A stretch of 64,000 nucleotides of DNA from Closterium sp. NIES-65 (lineage: Eukaryota; Streptophyta; Zygnematophyceae; Desmidiales; Closteriaceae), in assembly GCA_948144175.1 (NCBI GenBank), contig CANXME010002430.1:171200-235199 (forward strand), read 5' to 3'. Below, piece by piece: positions 61,801-64,000 of the stretch. The notes under the pieces are model-generated. The model saw only the letters and a program-made list of their open reading frames with translations. It searched no databases and had not been told where the DNA came from. The stretch's first letter is position 1; every line of letters starts with the position of its first letter. The position numbers were made by a program, and so were the translations under genes.

Positions 61801-63722
61801 AATTGGAGATTGCCTTGGGATTACCCTTGATTCCCTAGGATTGCCTCCTCATTCCCTCCTCATCCCTACCTTGCTCATTCCGGATGTACTTAAAGAGCTT
61901 TGAGCTCACTACTATAGTATCGATTCTAAGCTCAAGTTCTGACACCAACCCCGGCTGATCGGGATCCTATCCCTAGCGCTGGCGAATTACAGTTAGAGCT
62001 CAATGGAGGCTCTCCCTGTCGGTCACCCTCCTTTCCTTGATCCACGCTGCTATTACCACTCGCGTTCGTTGTTCCTTCCTCTGCTCGAAACCCAGGCGTC
62101 TTAGCAGACAGATCCTGTCCCTCCATCCTCCGCGCAGGAAATCTATGACTTGAACGCAGCTGATGAGTATGTAGCTCTTGATCAAGACCGCTAATCCATT
62201 ACGGTGCATCACCGTAGGCCCTCCAGGCGTTTATACCTGTTCCGCTGAGAATTCAGCACTGCAACTTTTTGCTTGCATGAACAAGTCTTAACTCCCTTGC
62301 AAGGGCTCCATCAGATTGCTCCTGCTTCTCCCTACTGCTAGCTTCCTTTGGCTTTGGAAAACAAGAGTACAGTAAGAAGAGAAACATACAAGCAAAAAGC
62401 GAGAAACCTGAGTGCTACCCTCAACTACATTCCCTCCTCCTGCCGAGGTTCCTTCTGCAACACGCTAGCTCTAGTGCCAGACGCGAGTCAGCTACGCTGC
62501 TCGTGATGGCTCCAAGGCGCTAGCTGGGTCCCACTGGGCCCACTAGGCATGCACTGTATTCCAGCTGGACTCGAGTTCCTAGCCTGGAATCGCATTCCCA
62601 GCTGGGATTGCATTCCCAACCTGGAATCGAATTCCCAGCTGGAATCGAATTCCCTCTTCTGCACCAACCTCCTCGAATTTCTCTGCACTCGGCTCTGTAA
62701 AGCGTATGTACAGTACATACCACGCACACAAAAGAAATTTGAGTACAAGTGCAGAAATTCAGAATTACCTGGCTGCTGTGTAATTCACGCCTTAGCCTGA
62801 TGGCTAGGCGTTAATAACGCGACAGCGTGCGTTACAACAATCCAAGGGAAGAGAGGCGTGCGTTACAGCAATTCAAGGGAAGAGAGGCGTGCGTTACAAC
62901 AATTCAAGGGAAGAGAGGCGTGCGTTACAGCATCGTAAGGGATGAGAGGGCGGTGATGCCATCGAGCAGCGGGCCAGAGAGGCCCATCGATGCGATGCGC
63001 CTGTGGGTTGGGGGGAGAAGCAGAGGGGGGGAGGGAGGGGATGGTGTAACATCGGGCAGGATGGAATGGGATGGGATGGTTAGGATGAGCTGGGATGATA
63101 TGGAATGGCATGGCATGGAACGGCATGGTATAACATGGCATGGCATGTCGGGGAAATAGGTGGAGGGTAGAGAGAGGAGAGGGTGGTAGAGAGAGGAGGG
63201 GGTGGAGAGAGGAGAGGCTTACAGGTTTGCGAGGGCGCTGAGGCGGAAGAAGGCTGGCGGCAACGGCCCATAAAAGCCGTTGAAATCCATATCGCTGGGA
63301 GGGGGAGCGTCGGGGGGAGATAGTCGTTGATGTTCATGTCATGTCACTGTGCAGACTTGACCACGCACGCGGCGGTGCGAGCTAATATGGGGGATGTTGT
63401 GATAATGGTGAATGCGAGAGGGAGGACGGAGGGTGAGGGGAGAGACAGAGGGGAGTGCTGTGGTTTTGGTGGTGGAATGTCCGAAGGAGGAGCGGAAGCG
63501 GGGCGAGAGATAAGGGCCGGAGAGAAGTGACTGGCATGGGAGGGAAGGGAAGGAAGTGGCATGGGAGGGGCAGGACTCCTGAAAGGAAGATGGACAGGAC
63601 TCCTAAAGGGGATGCAGGGAGGGAGCGAGGGGCGAGGGCGAGAGACTGACAGATGCGACAGTTTCTGCAGGCGCGAGACGGTGAGTGGAATGGGCCCCGT
63701 GAAGTTGTTGCTATAGAGGTCC
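38472..63722 (-). CDS. LRR receptor-like protein kinase, 5' end beyond window
   Basis: Visible exons in order: LRRs 63722-63651, 63294-63223, 46260-46189, 45461-45387, 44814-44743, 44032-43964; Cys-rich 42266-42160; Pro-rich + transmembrane 41933-41688; kinase 41333-40740, 40333-40197, 39884-39553, 39293-39206, 38936-38472 (TAG). All phases agree, giving about 800 codons. Each LRR exon encodes one 23-25-residue repeat and splices in phase 2 after the first two bases of a Leu codon. The membrane segment is AIAGIVAGAVVLLLLMVAAV followed by WKWRKGR. The kinase has GGGRWGDVYRGVW, AVKRM, HGDLKPSNVLL, DWS in place of DFG, and VDPAVV in place of APE. It should be a plasma-membrane receptor; the ligand is unknown. 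A 15.6-kb transposon nest sits between the second and third visible LRR exons. Further LRR exons may be missing. Confidence 0.85.
39465..39531. repeat. 24-bp tandem repeat next to kinase exon 3 donor
   Basis: About 2.8 copies of GAGCGATGGCAACATGCTGATGTG in the intron just after exon 39884-39553. Confidence 0.9.
39965..40196 (-). repeat. Exon echo: tandem copies of the kinase exon 2 donor region
   Basis: The real donor is TTTGAG|GTGCGTGCC at 40197/40196. Intronic copies TATAG|GTGCGTGCC and GGATAG|GTACGTGTC recur at about 40060 and 40150, with a GTGCGTTCC version near 39980, each linked to CTCAAAAG and GAGTCAC motifs and a TTTTGAG..CTCAAAA palindrome (40048-40065). Confidence 0.78.
41688..41933 (-). 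CDS. Receptor kinase exon: proline-rich stalk and transmembrane segment
   Basis: Phase 1 on both sides. It has about 40 residues of Pro runs, then a ~20-residue hydrophobic helix and a basic stop-transfer WKWRKGREQ. The acceptor is a long C-run ending CAG at 41934-41936. A possible alternative upstream acceptor (TCTTCAG near 42040) would lengthen the stalk. Confidence 0.78.
42160..42266 (-). CDS. Receptor kinase exon: cysteine-rich segment after the LRRs
   Basis: Enters in phase 2 like the LRR exons and leaves in phase 1 to fit the transmembrane exon. It encodes CPMDGSRC then FCNICYMFCTTC, seven cysteines in about 30 residues. I infer an extracellular cap domain. The donor GTCAGG is the least certain junction of the gene. 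Confidence 0.65.
42378..43744. mobile_element. Harbinger-like non-autonomous DNA element (about 1.37 kb)
   Basis: TIRs GGGCGTGTCACCTC (42378-42391) and GAGGTGACATGCCC (43731-43744), one mismatch, flanked by TAA (42375-42377, 43745-43747). A 3-bp TAA/TTA target site fits PIF/Harbinger. Subterminal GTTCGAAC palindromes include a perfect 22-bp one at 42531-42552. No transposase is seen. It lies in the intron between the last LRR exon and the Cys-rich exon. Confidence 0.62.
43964..44032 (-). CDS. LRR exon (23-residue repeat)
   Basis: 69 bp, phase 2 to 2. Reads LDVTNTELRGTVPPTYGAL then NIDYL. Fits the plant LRR consensus LxxNxLxGxxP; acceptor TACAG, donor GTGTGA. Confidence 0.75.
44200..44538. 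repeat. 16-bp minisatellite in a receptor kinase intron
   Basis: About 20 copies of AAAGGCGGTTGAGATG with a few variants and one indel near 44335. Confidence 0.95.
44621..44742 (-). repeat. Exon echo: six tandem copies of the LRR exon donor
   Basis: 19-bp units, on the minus strand AACCAACCT|GTGAGCCCCT-like, directly downstream of the real donor CCAATCT|GTGAGC of exon 44814-44743. Each keeps GTGAGC or GTGCGC at the splice point. Confidence 0.85.
44743..44814 (-). CDS. LRR exon (24-residue repeat)
   Basis: 72 bp, phase 2 to 2. Reads LTLGNTAISGELPRFLTAL then TRLANL. Donor AATCT|GTGAGC, which is amplified downstream in the intron. Confidence 0.85.
45387..45461 (-). CDS. LRR exon (25-residue repeat)
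   Basis: 75 bp, phase 2 to 2. Reads MLGMNKHLSGSLPSTLARL then TTLKDL. Donor GTCAGC. Confidence 0.85.
45725..45850. repeat. ATT/ACC trinucleotide-hexanucleotide microsatellite
   Basis: Runs of TATTATTACC and CATTACCATTACCA words in an intron. Confidence 0.9.
45897..45962. repeat. Inverted repeat with 14-bp arms
   Basis: ATTCTTGGACGACC and GGTCGTCCAAGAAT separated by about 38 bp, lying between two ATT microsatellites. Confidence 0.88.
45963..46092. repeat. ATT-type microsatellite
   Basis: Imperfect (ATT)n with ATC interruptions. Confidence 0.9.
46189..46260 (-). CDS. LRR exon (24-residue repeat)
   Basis: 72 bp, phase 2 to 2. Reads LDASGNNISGSIPATITTL then SHLEYL. Donor GTGAGT. Confidence 0.87.
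46430..46800 (-). repeat. Exon echo: copy of the acceptor side of LRR exon 46260-46189, split by a MITE
   Basis: Around the real exon start the + strand reads GACGCGTCGCTGATGGTGCC ... GCACGCACATACA. The echo reads GACGCGTAGCAGATGGTGC (46432-46450), is interrupted by the MITE 46451-46763, and resumes TAGTGCGGCACGCAAGCACG (after the target duplication). Confidence 0.75.
46451..46763. mobile_element. hAT-type MITE (313 bp)
   Basis: TIRs TAGGGATGAGCAA and TTGCTCATCCCTA, 8-bp target duplication GATGGTGC (46443-46450, 46764-46771), as for hAT elements. The interior is packed with GTTCG/CGAAC words in both orientations that can form a long hairpin. Confidence 0.93.
46820..46915. repeat. (GT)n microsatellite
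   Basis: About 48 GT dinucleotides with few interruptions. Open frames across it are not genes. Confidence 0.97.
47370..48406 (-). pseudogene. Gypsy reverse transcriptase (C-terminal part) and RNase H
   Basis: Reads FSTLDLQQGFNQIAIKEEDK, then MPFGVRNAPAVFQ, the catalytic YIDDVLIFSG, GFLNYYRKFVPNFS (connection), LHTDWSSMGMGAVL and, after a stop, VTDHQSLLWLM, ADGLSRN. In-frame stops at 48309-48311 and 47583-47585 break it. The order RT then RNase H, with no integrase before RT, places it with gypsy. The coding similarity ends near 47370. Confidence 0.88.
48415..50580 (-). pseudogene. hAT transposase (BED finger, DUF659-like core, hATC), one in-frame TAG
   Basis: Starts MSTASPAGHS at 50580. 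The BED-type zinc finger (CRYCPKEF ... CTAHLADWEGKKGH) spans about 50-80. The catalytic region has GVTIASDMMSDRNGRAQANF, ALCMDGASNYAAA and VPCATHVLDLFMEDIG. A TAG at 49252-49254 interrupts the frame, which then continues in the same frame to the hATC dimerisation region (WWQWHG, LAQPVSASSCEWNWAKW, RNLVYVAHN). The final stop codon is the last three bases of the TIR at 48415. The frame is otherwise clean, so the break looks recent. Confidence 0.93.
48415..50985 (-). mobile_element. hAT transposon (2571 bp) inside the gypsy RT
   Basis: Perfect 16-bp TIRs CTATGTTGCGCCTGAC / GTCAGGCGCAACATAG at 48415-48430 and 50970-50985. The 8-bp target duplication GTTTATCG is at 48407-48414 and 50986-50993. Gypsy RT reads up to TADDIFDK on one side and resumes at LDGATIFSTLDL on the other. 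A perfect 18-bp palindrome lies at 48423-48440 and larger inverted CGTCCGGACGT repeats near 50920-50960. Confidence 0.96.
50994..51256 (-). pseudogene. Gypsy reverse transcriptase, N-terminal part
   Basis: Reads GIMRPSESSYAVAAVVAARK, KRMCGDLKDLNKIT and SSDRYPMPTADDIFDK, the start of a gypsy RT. It continues beyond the hAT insertion at 48406. Confidence 0.87.
51385..52500 (-). pseudogene. C5 cytosine DNA methyltransferase domain of the gypsy element, broken by stops
   Basis: One reading frame with in-frame stops near 52486-52488 and at 52036-52038. Motif I is VELFGGLGAGL (near 52465), motif IV VDLLVAGWECQGTSRAGKG with the catalytic Cys codon at 52201-52203 (Glu where Pro is usual), motif VI ILEHVDMSG (usually ENV), motif VIII THRVRRFWQNF, and motifs IX-X ERELAMGCFPGATT and RRAALGRAIDQHSLRWL. 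All main motifs stand in the standard order. The domain lies between protease and RT and would methylate cytosines in DNA. Family placement (DNMT3/DRM-like or other) needs a tree. Insertion of methyltransferases into charophyte gypsy elements has been reported. Confidence 0.85.
52667..52957 (-). pseudogene. Gypsy aspartic protease domain
   Basis: Begins after an in-frame TAA. VVVDTSAQSVLLGRKL carries the active-site Asp (DTSA), and SDILLGMELLYKIG is the second conserved block. It ends at a TAG (52667-52669), after which the same frame continues. The protease would cut Gag-Pol. Confidence 0.8.
52964..53374 (-). pseudogene. Gypsy Gag-Pol linker (charged, coiled)
   Basis: Reads from the Cys-containing CYSKKEKAGEKSAREQQLER through acidic and basic stretches to a TAA at 52964. 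No known domain. It probably connects the second zinc knuckle with the protease. Confidence 0.6.
53383..54244. mobile_element. LTR-type insertion (862 bp) in the gypsy zinc-knuckle region
   Basis: TG..CA ends (TGCGGAGATAAC ... CCCGTTGACA) and a 5-bp duplication TTCCG (53378-53382, 54245-54249). No internal second LTR, primer site or coding domain is seen, so a solo LTR or short non-autonomous element is likely. 53990-54200 is a CCCGCGGCCT-type repeat. Confidence 0.68.
54250..54700 (-). pseudogene. Gypsy Gag C-terminal part with zinc knuckles
   Basis: One frame gives NRLLELAEDMGCLEERTLVS and FVGGLEDDLMQDM; after a frame change GKPFEDKRRCHKCGELGHLR follows, with a complete CX2CX4HX4C knuckle, then a second knuckle CDICREKGHFS cut by the 53383-54244 insertion. 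This is capsid/nucleocapsid sequence. Confidence 0.72.
54701..55319. other. Unassigned insert within the gypsy gag region
   Basis: About 0.6 kb separates two gag segments and fits no gag frame. It contains AAACCCTAAAC-like words near 54945 but no gene. It may be part of a larger insertion that includes the MITE fragment to its right. Confidence 0.45.
55320..55463. mobile_element. hAT MITE fragment related to 46451-46763
   Basis: Right end TTTTTGCTCACCCCTA and an interior of CGAACATGTTCG, GCGAACCGAACAGGCGTTCG words match the MITE at 46451-46763. The left TIR and target duplication are not clear; a weak TAAGGATGAGG candidate lies near 55196. Confidence 0.6.
55466..55950 (-). pseudogene. Gypsy Gag N-terminal part
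   Basis: Reads LEHLSVELQSREGETIRK (coil), then after a frame change APPKIEVPDRFSGASGEEPT and EGLDPIEFFREFGRTLKGEA, typical of a retrotransposon Gag. The likely N-terminus lies beyond the copia insertion at 61950-62124 (MEGQDLSAKTPGFRAEEG). Confidence 0.72.
55958..56245 (+). repeat. 5' LTR of copia element 3 (288 bp)
   Basis: Starts TGTTGGTGTTAGG and ends GTTCTGACA directly before TGGTATCAGAGC. Confidence 0.96.
56246..56257 (+). other. Primer-binding site of copia element 3
   Basis: TGGTATCAGAGC, the canonical initiator-tRNA-Met primer site, abuts the LTR. Confidence 0.92.
56485..56815 (+). repeat. Leader minisatellites of copia element 3
   Basis: About five units of CTTCTCGTCGGGCTGCCGCC (33-bp period) followed by about five units of CGCGAAGCCGAGCAGCCGTG (24-bp period) between primer site and polyprotein. 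Elements 1 and 2 have repeat leaders too, with unrelated units. Confidence 0.88.
57034..61632 (+). CDS. Copia Gag-Pol polyprotein, intact (1532 aa)
   Basis: The start at ATG 57034 (MAFSSSTMANP) has a good CACC context. Gag occupies 1 to ~340 with the copia Gag (UBN2-type) pattern WKYLQDRFMN and an expanded Cys/His cluster C258-X13-C272-X4-H277-X4-C282. Protease LDSGATHT has Asp364. Pre-integrase is YHHRLGHP. The integrase acidic residues lie in HMDVWGP, HSDGGGEF and QQNGIAESR. A Pro/Ser-rich linker leads to reverse transcriptase with YVDDFILVA and RNase H (TDSSWADD, SSCEAELYAG, CDNRSTI, TKHIELQHFF). It ends TGA 25 bp before the 3' LTR. It encodes all activities needed for copia transposition in one frame. 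Confidence 0.96.
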   Translation: MAFSSSTMANPITPLRLEADGSSSNFKAWSYGVDKHLLSRDVQGLDLKDVLLNRGKGKQPTLPREPTESSSDADVMAYEEAVEKYRKWEKADAAIISVFIASTPPELVNTFHNYPTSNAIWKYLQDRFMNKTAVGVAILIPSMFQVRLEDCSGMADYIAKVQTIHGELKELGIVFPEQAPAAALLVGLSSAYEVTRKMLLTLSAEDLTFAKVSTALLSAEKDSTAQAKAYAIRAPMPPASVAAALASAPFQRNRFPPCTYVVKYGNRKGQVCGGTNHPLAMCFKKKDDEWYAIHGVDKKPPNWMRARKANLVEVHDPSSASASDSAPVDVRINLLFPGTAMINEATSQYIDSSQAPQYIEFTLDSGATHTVLKETLSFKPYPAPIPLLGADSSFTTLAKGTSTVPCPAFPSGTVTGMCVPSLCHNLVAQTEIQKAGLRTIFSENEDHCDIIDPLTNKALARFTLNSSGLYTLRVPLPQVSTTQAQAPITPCTCRSLSNPTILYHHRLGHPNFRTLADMASKKLLLGLPATLPPPPDSPAPTCLDCTKSKLRQQPHTASPTIAAAPLDLVHMDVWGPAPVLARGGYRYFLVIVDDHSRYVSVHLLHTKAEAPEVIMAWVKQAQTTFDRKVKRLHSDGGGEFCNDKLKAFCSSEGIQQNFTLPDSPQQNGIAESRNHTLVQITRCLLSHSNAPHSLWGYALYHAALLYNLYPHPHLPDTTPTTLWLGKTPTARSLRVWGCTAYVLLNPQARRQNGGKLGPKTQTCIYLGHNADSPDYLFLNPSTQQLVRSRDVVFDETRPFYSPSGRDPLPDPPSLVWADFDAPPDLPPAPAPSPPPSPAIPPSPSEVFDPASPVSSAAAPPPPSPSSLPAAPPPPSAPITYHRRSHPPAPPPPPVPPTTEEPALPQSPELITYRRRPIPPHKTPKSPSPTPPAPPSSPVAHGTHSHRAAPPLAMVLRYTTITPPPPARGDVPSTLLEDRHEELCDLHAVIPQLSHIFPDITGSPSLNLAENPTIPIPLTVQEALSGPHAAEWRAAMDAEIAAFTRNHSFDDETPPPGVNIVGGKWLFRVKQLPDEAPVFKARYVTKGFTQQRYRDFDLIFSPTSKPPTIRTLMDVAAREDFEIKSMDASSAFLQGRLKATVFMDRPEGFSGEFPPNTVWKLNRPVYGLKQAPREWHNKVKEVLLSLDFHPSTADPTLFIRRHSEPFYILVYVDDFILVAKDSAQMTLVQAALSKALQMKDLGDLKHYLGMEITRDRKARTISLSQEFYIDNVLKRFEMELCTPVATPLPLQHLLTAPAVPTPEACSEPYPELVGSLMYAMMCTRPDLAYPVNVLSRYVAPGRFTNLHWKAAKRVLRYLKGTKSHVLTLGGLSPPRLEGYTDSSWADDQTDRRSSQGYCFTLGSGTVSWRSTRSSAVSLSSCEAELYAGTMAAQEARWLTFLLQELGFPQSAPTLWCDNRSTIHISQDPVYHTRTKHIELQHFFIRHLVQQEQLKVEYVASDCNLADLFTKPLGKVPHHRLLGAMGLCAPPSPP
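61657..61944 (+). repeat. 3' LTR of copia element 3 (288 bp)
   Basis: Starts TGTTGCTGTTAGA, ends GTTCTGACA, followed by the CCAAC duplication. Confidence 0.96.
61950..62124 (-). pseudogene. Likely start of gypsy Gag, separated by the copia insertion
   Basis: ATG at 62124 opens a frame of about 58 codons (SSVDQGKEGDRQGEPPLSSN) that runs to the copia target site CCAAC. The far side of the copia continues with gag-like coil sequence. Homology is not decisive. Confidence 0.5.
62125..62824 (-). other. 5' end of the gypsy element (LTR and leader region)
   Basis: From 62824 leftward (minus strand) it starts TGTCGCGTTATTAACGCC. It should hold the 5' LTR and leader before the gag start at 62124, but without a partner LTR I cannot place the LTR end or primer site. 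It includes the minisatellite 62560-62650. Confidence 0.5.
62560..62650. repeat. 18-bp minisatellite
   Basis: About five units like AGCTGGAATCGAATTCCC; each unit is itself nearly palindromic (GGAATCGAATTCC). Confidence 0.9.
62825..62940. repeat. 32-bp minisatellite, target of the gypsy insertion
   Basis: Units GCGTGCGTTACA(A/G)CAATTCAAGGGAAGAGAG, about 3.5 copies here and about 1.5 more at 47154-47202 on the far side of the gypsy complex. Confidence 0.88.
63223..63294 (-). CDS. LRR exon (24-residue repeat), upstream of the transposon nest
   Basis: 72 bp, phase 2 to 2. Reads LDMDFNGFYGPLPPAFFRL then SALANL. Donor GTAAGC. Same phase and format as the exons at 44-46 kb, which is why I join them to one gene. 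Confidence 0.82.
63651..63722 (-). CDS. LRR exon (24-residue repeat), first in window
   Basis: 72 bp, phase 2 to 2. Reads LDLYSNNFTGPIPLTVSRL then QKLSHL. It needs an upstream exon ending in CT, off window or not recognised. Donor GTCAGT. Confidence 0.82.
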
Positions 63723-63896
63723 CTGGGGTGGTGGGGGATTGGGGGCAGCGGGGGAAAAGGGGAGCGATTGTGGAGCAAGAGCAAACGCAAACGTGGAAGA
63801 GAGGTAGGTGGTGAGAGAAAGGTGAAGAGGGTAAGGTGGACGGAAAAAAGCGGACACAGATTGGTGGAGACGGGACAGGAGGAGAAGAAGGGAGAA

Positions 63897-64000
63897 GGGA
63901 AGAGGAGGAGGAGGAGGAGGAGGAGGAGGAGGAGGAGGAGGAGGAGGAGGAGGAGGAGGAGGAGGAGGAGGAGGAGGAGGAGGAGGAGGAGGAGGAGGAG
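63897..64000. repeat. (GGA)n microsatellite reaching the window edge
   Basis: About 34 uninterrupted GGA units. Confidence 0.97.

Larger units (their letters stand above)
55958..61944 (+). mobile_element. Copia element 3, full length and intact, inserted in the gypsy element
   Basis: LTRs of 288 bp at 55958-56245 and 61657-61944 (about 4 differences). Target duplication CCAAC (55953-55957, 61945-61949). Primer site TGGTATCAGAGC at 56246 and a CAGGGGGGG purine tract before the 3' LTR. The single polyprotein is uninterrupted. It is the best candidate for a competent element in the window. Confidence 0.97.
47203..62824 (-). mobile_element. Nested Ty3/gypsy complex inside a receptor-kinase intron
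   Basis: The ends are TGTCG (47203) and CGACA (62824), flanked by GCGT on both sides (47199-47202, 62825-62828). The flanks join to restore the 32-bp unit GAAGAGAGGCGTGCGTTACA... of a minisatellite at 62830-62935. The gypsy element reads on the minus strand: gag, zinc knuckle, protease, methyltransferase, RT, RNase H. Integrase is absent, and I cannot find a matching LTR pair, so the 3' end is deleted. Four insertions are recognised: 48415-50985, 53383-54244, about 55320-55463 and 55958-61944. Confidence 0.72.

Noticed and set aside
1-64000. tRNA or rRNA genes, CRISPR arrays, operons
   Set aside because: None seen. The sequence is eukaryotic with spliced genes. Short direct repeats here are minisatellites without CRISPR spacing.

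Overview
This is eukaryotic nuclear DNA from the green lineage. It holds spliced genes with GT/AG introns, a plastid-targeted plant-type acetolactate synthase, a plant-type subtilase, cytosolic ribosomal protein S20 and a plant-type leucine-rich-repeat receptor kinase with one repeat per exon. Many plant-style transposons surround them: Ty1/copia elements with tRNA-Met primer sites, Ty3/gypsy, hAT, Tigger/pogo-like, Harbinger-like elements and MITEs. A streptophyte (charophyte) alga is the best guess, because a gypsy element here carries a cytosine methyltransferase, an arrangement reported from charophytes. The species cannot be fixed from the sequence.

Layout. 1-3579: 3' part of a copia element ending in a 427-bp LTR. 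4773-8731 (-): six-exon secreted subtilase, 790 aa. 10194-14769 (-): six-exon acetolactate synthase catalytic subunit, 685 aa. 15838-17228 (+): three-exon ribosomal protein S20, 127 aa. 17557-28463: Tigger/pogo-like DNA transposon with 24-bp terminal inverted repeats (TIRs) and TA target sites; its transposase gene is split by a copia element (18156-25398). 28919-30223: short LTR element (TRIM-like) with a run of RNA-like hairpins. 30852-38149: second copia of the same family, recently inserted but carrying three in-frame TAG codons. 38472-63722 (-), continuing past the right edge: LRR receptor kinase gene.

One intron of the receptor gene holds a 15.6-kb nest (47203-62824). Its base is a decayed gypsy element with gag, protease, C5-cytosine methyltransferase, reverse transcriptase and RNase H. 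A hAT transposon, an LTR-type insertion, a hAT MITE fragment and an intact copia element (55958-61944) have inserted into it.

The three complete host gene models close in frame at every junction, and the visible part of the receptor gene does too. Their introns share a feature I did not expect. Beside many exons lie one to several tandem, partly decayed copies of the exon edge together with its splice site. I call these exon echoes. They occur in all four host genes and suggest that introns here grow, and perhaps new splice sites arise, by local tandem duplication across exon-intron boundaries. The other main point of interest is the methyltransferase-bearing gypsy element.
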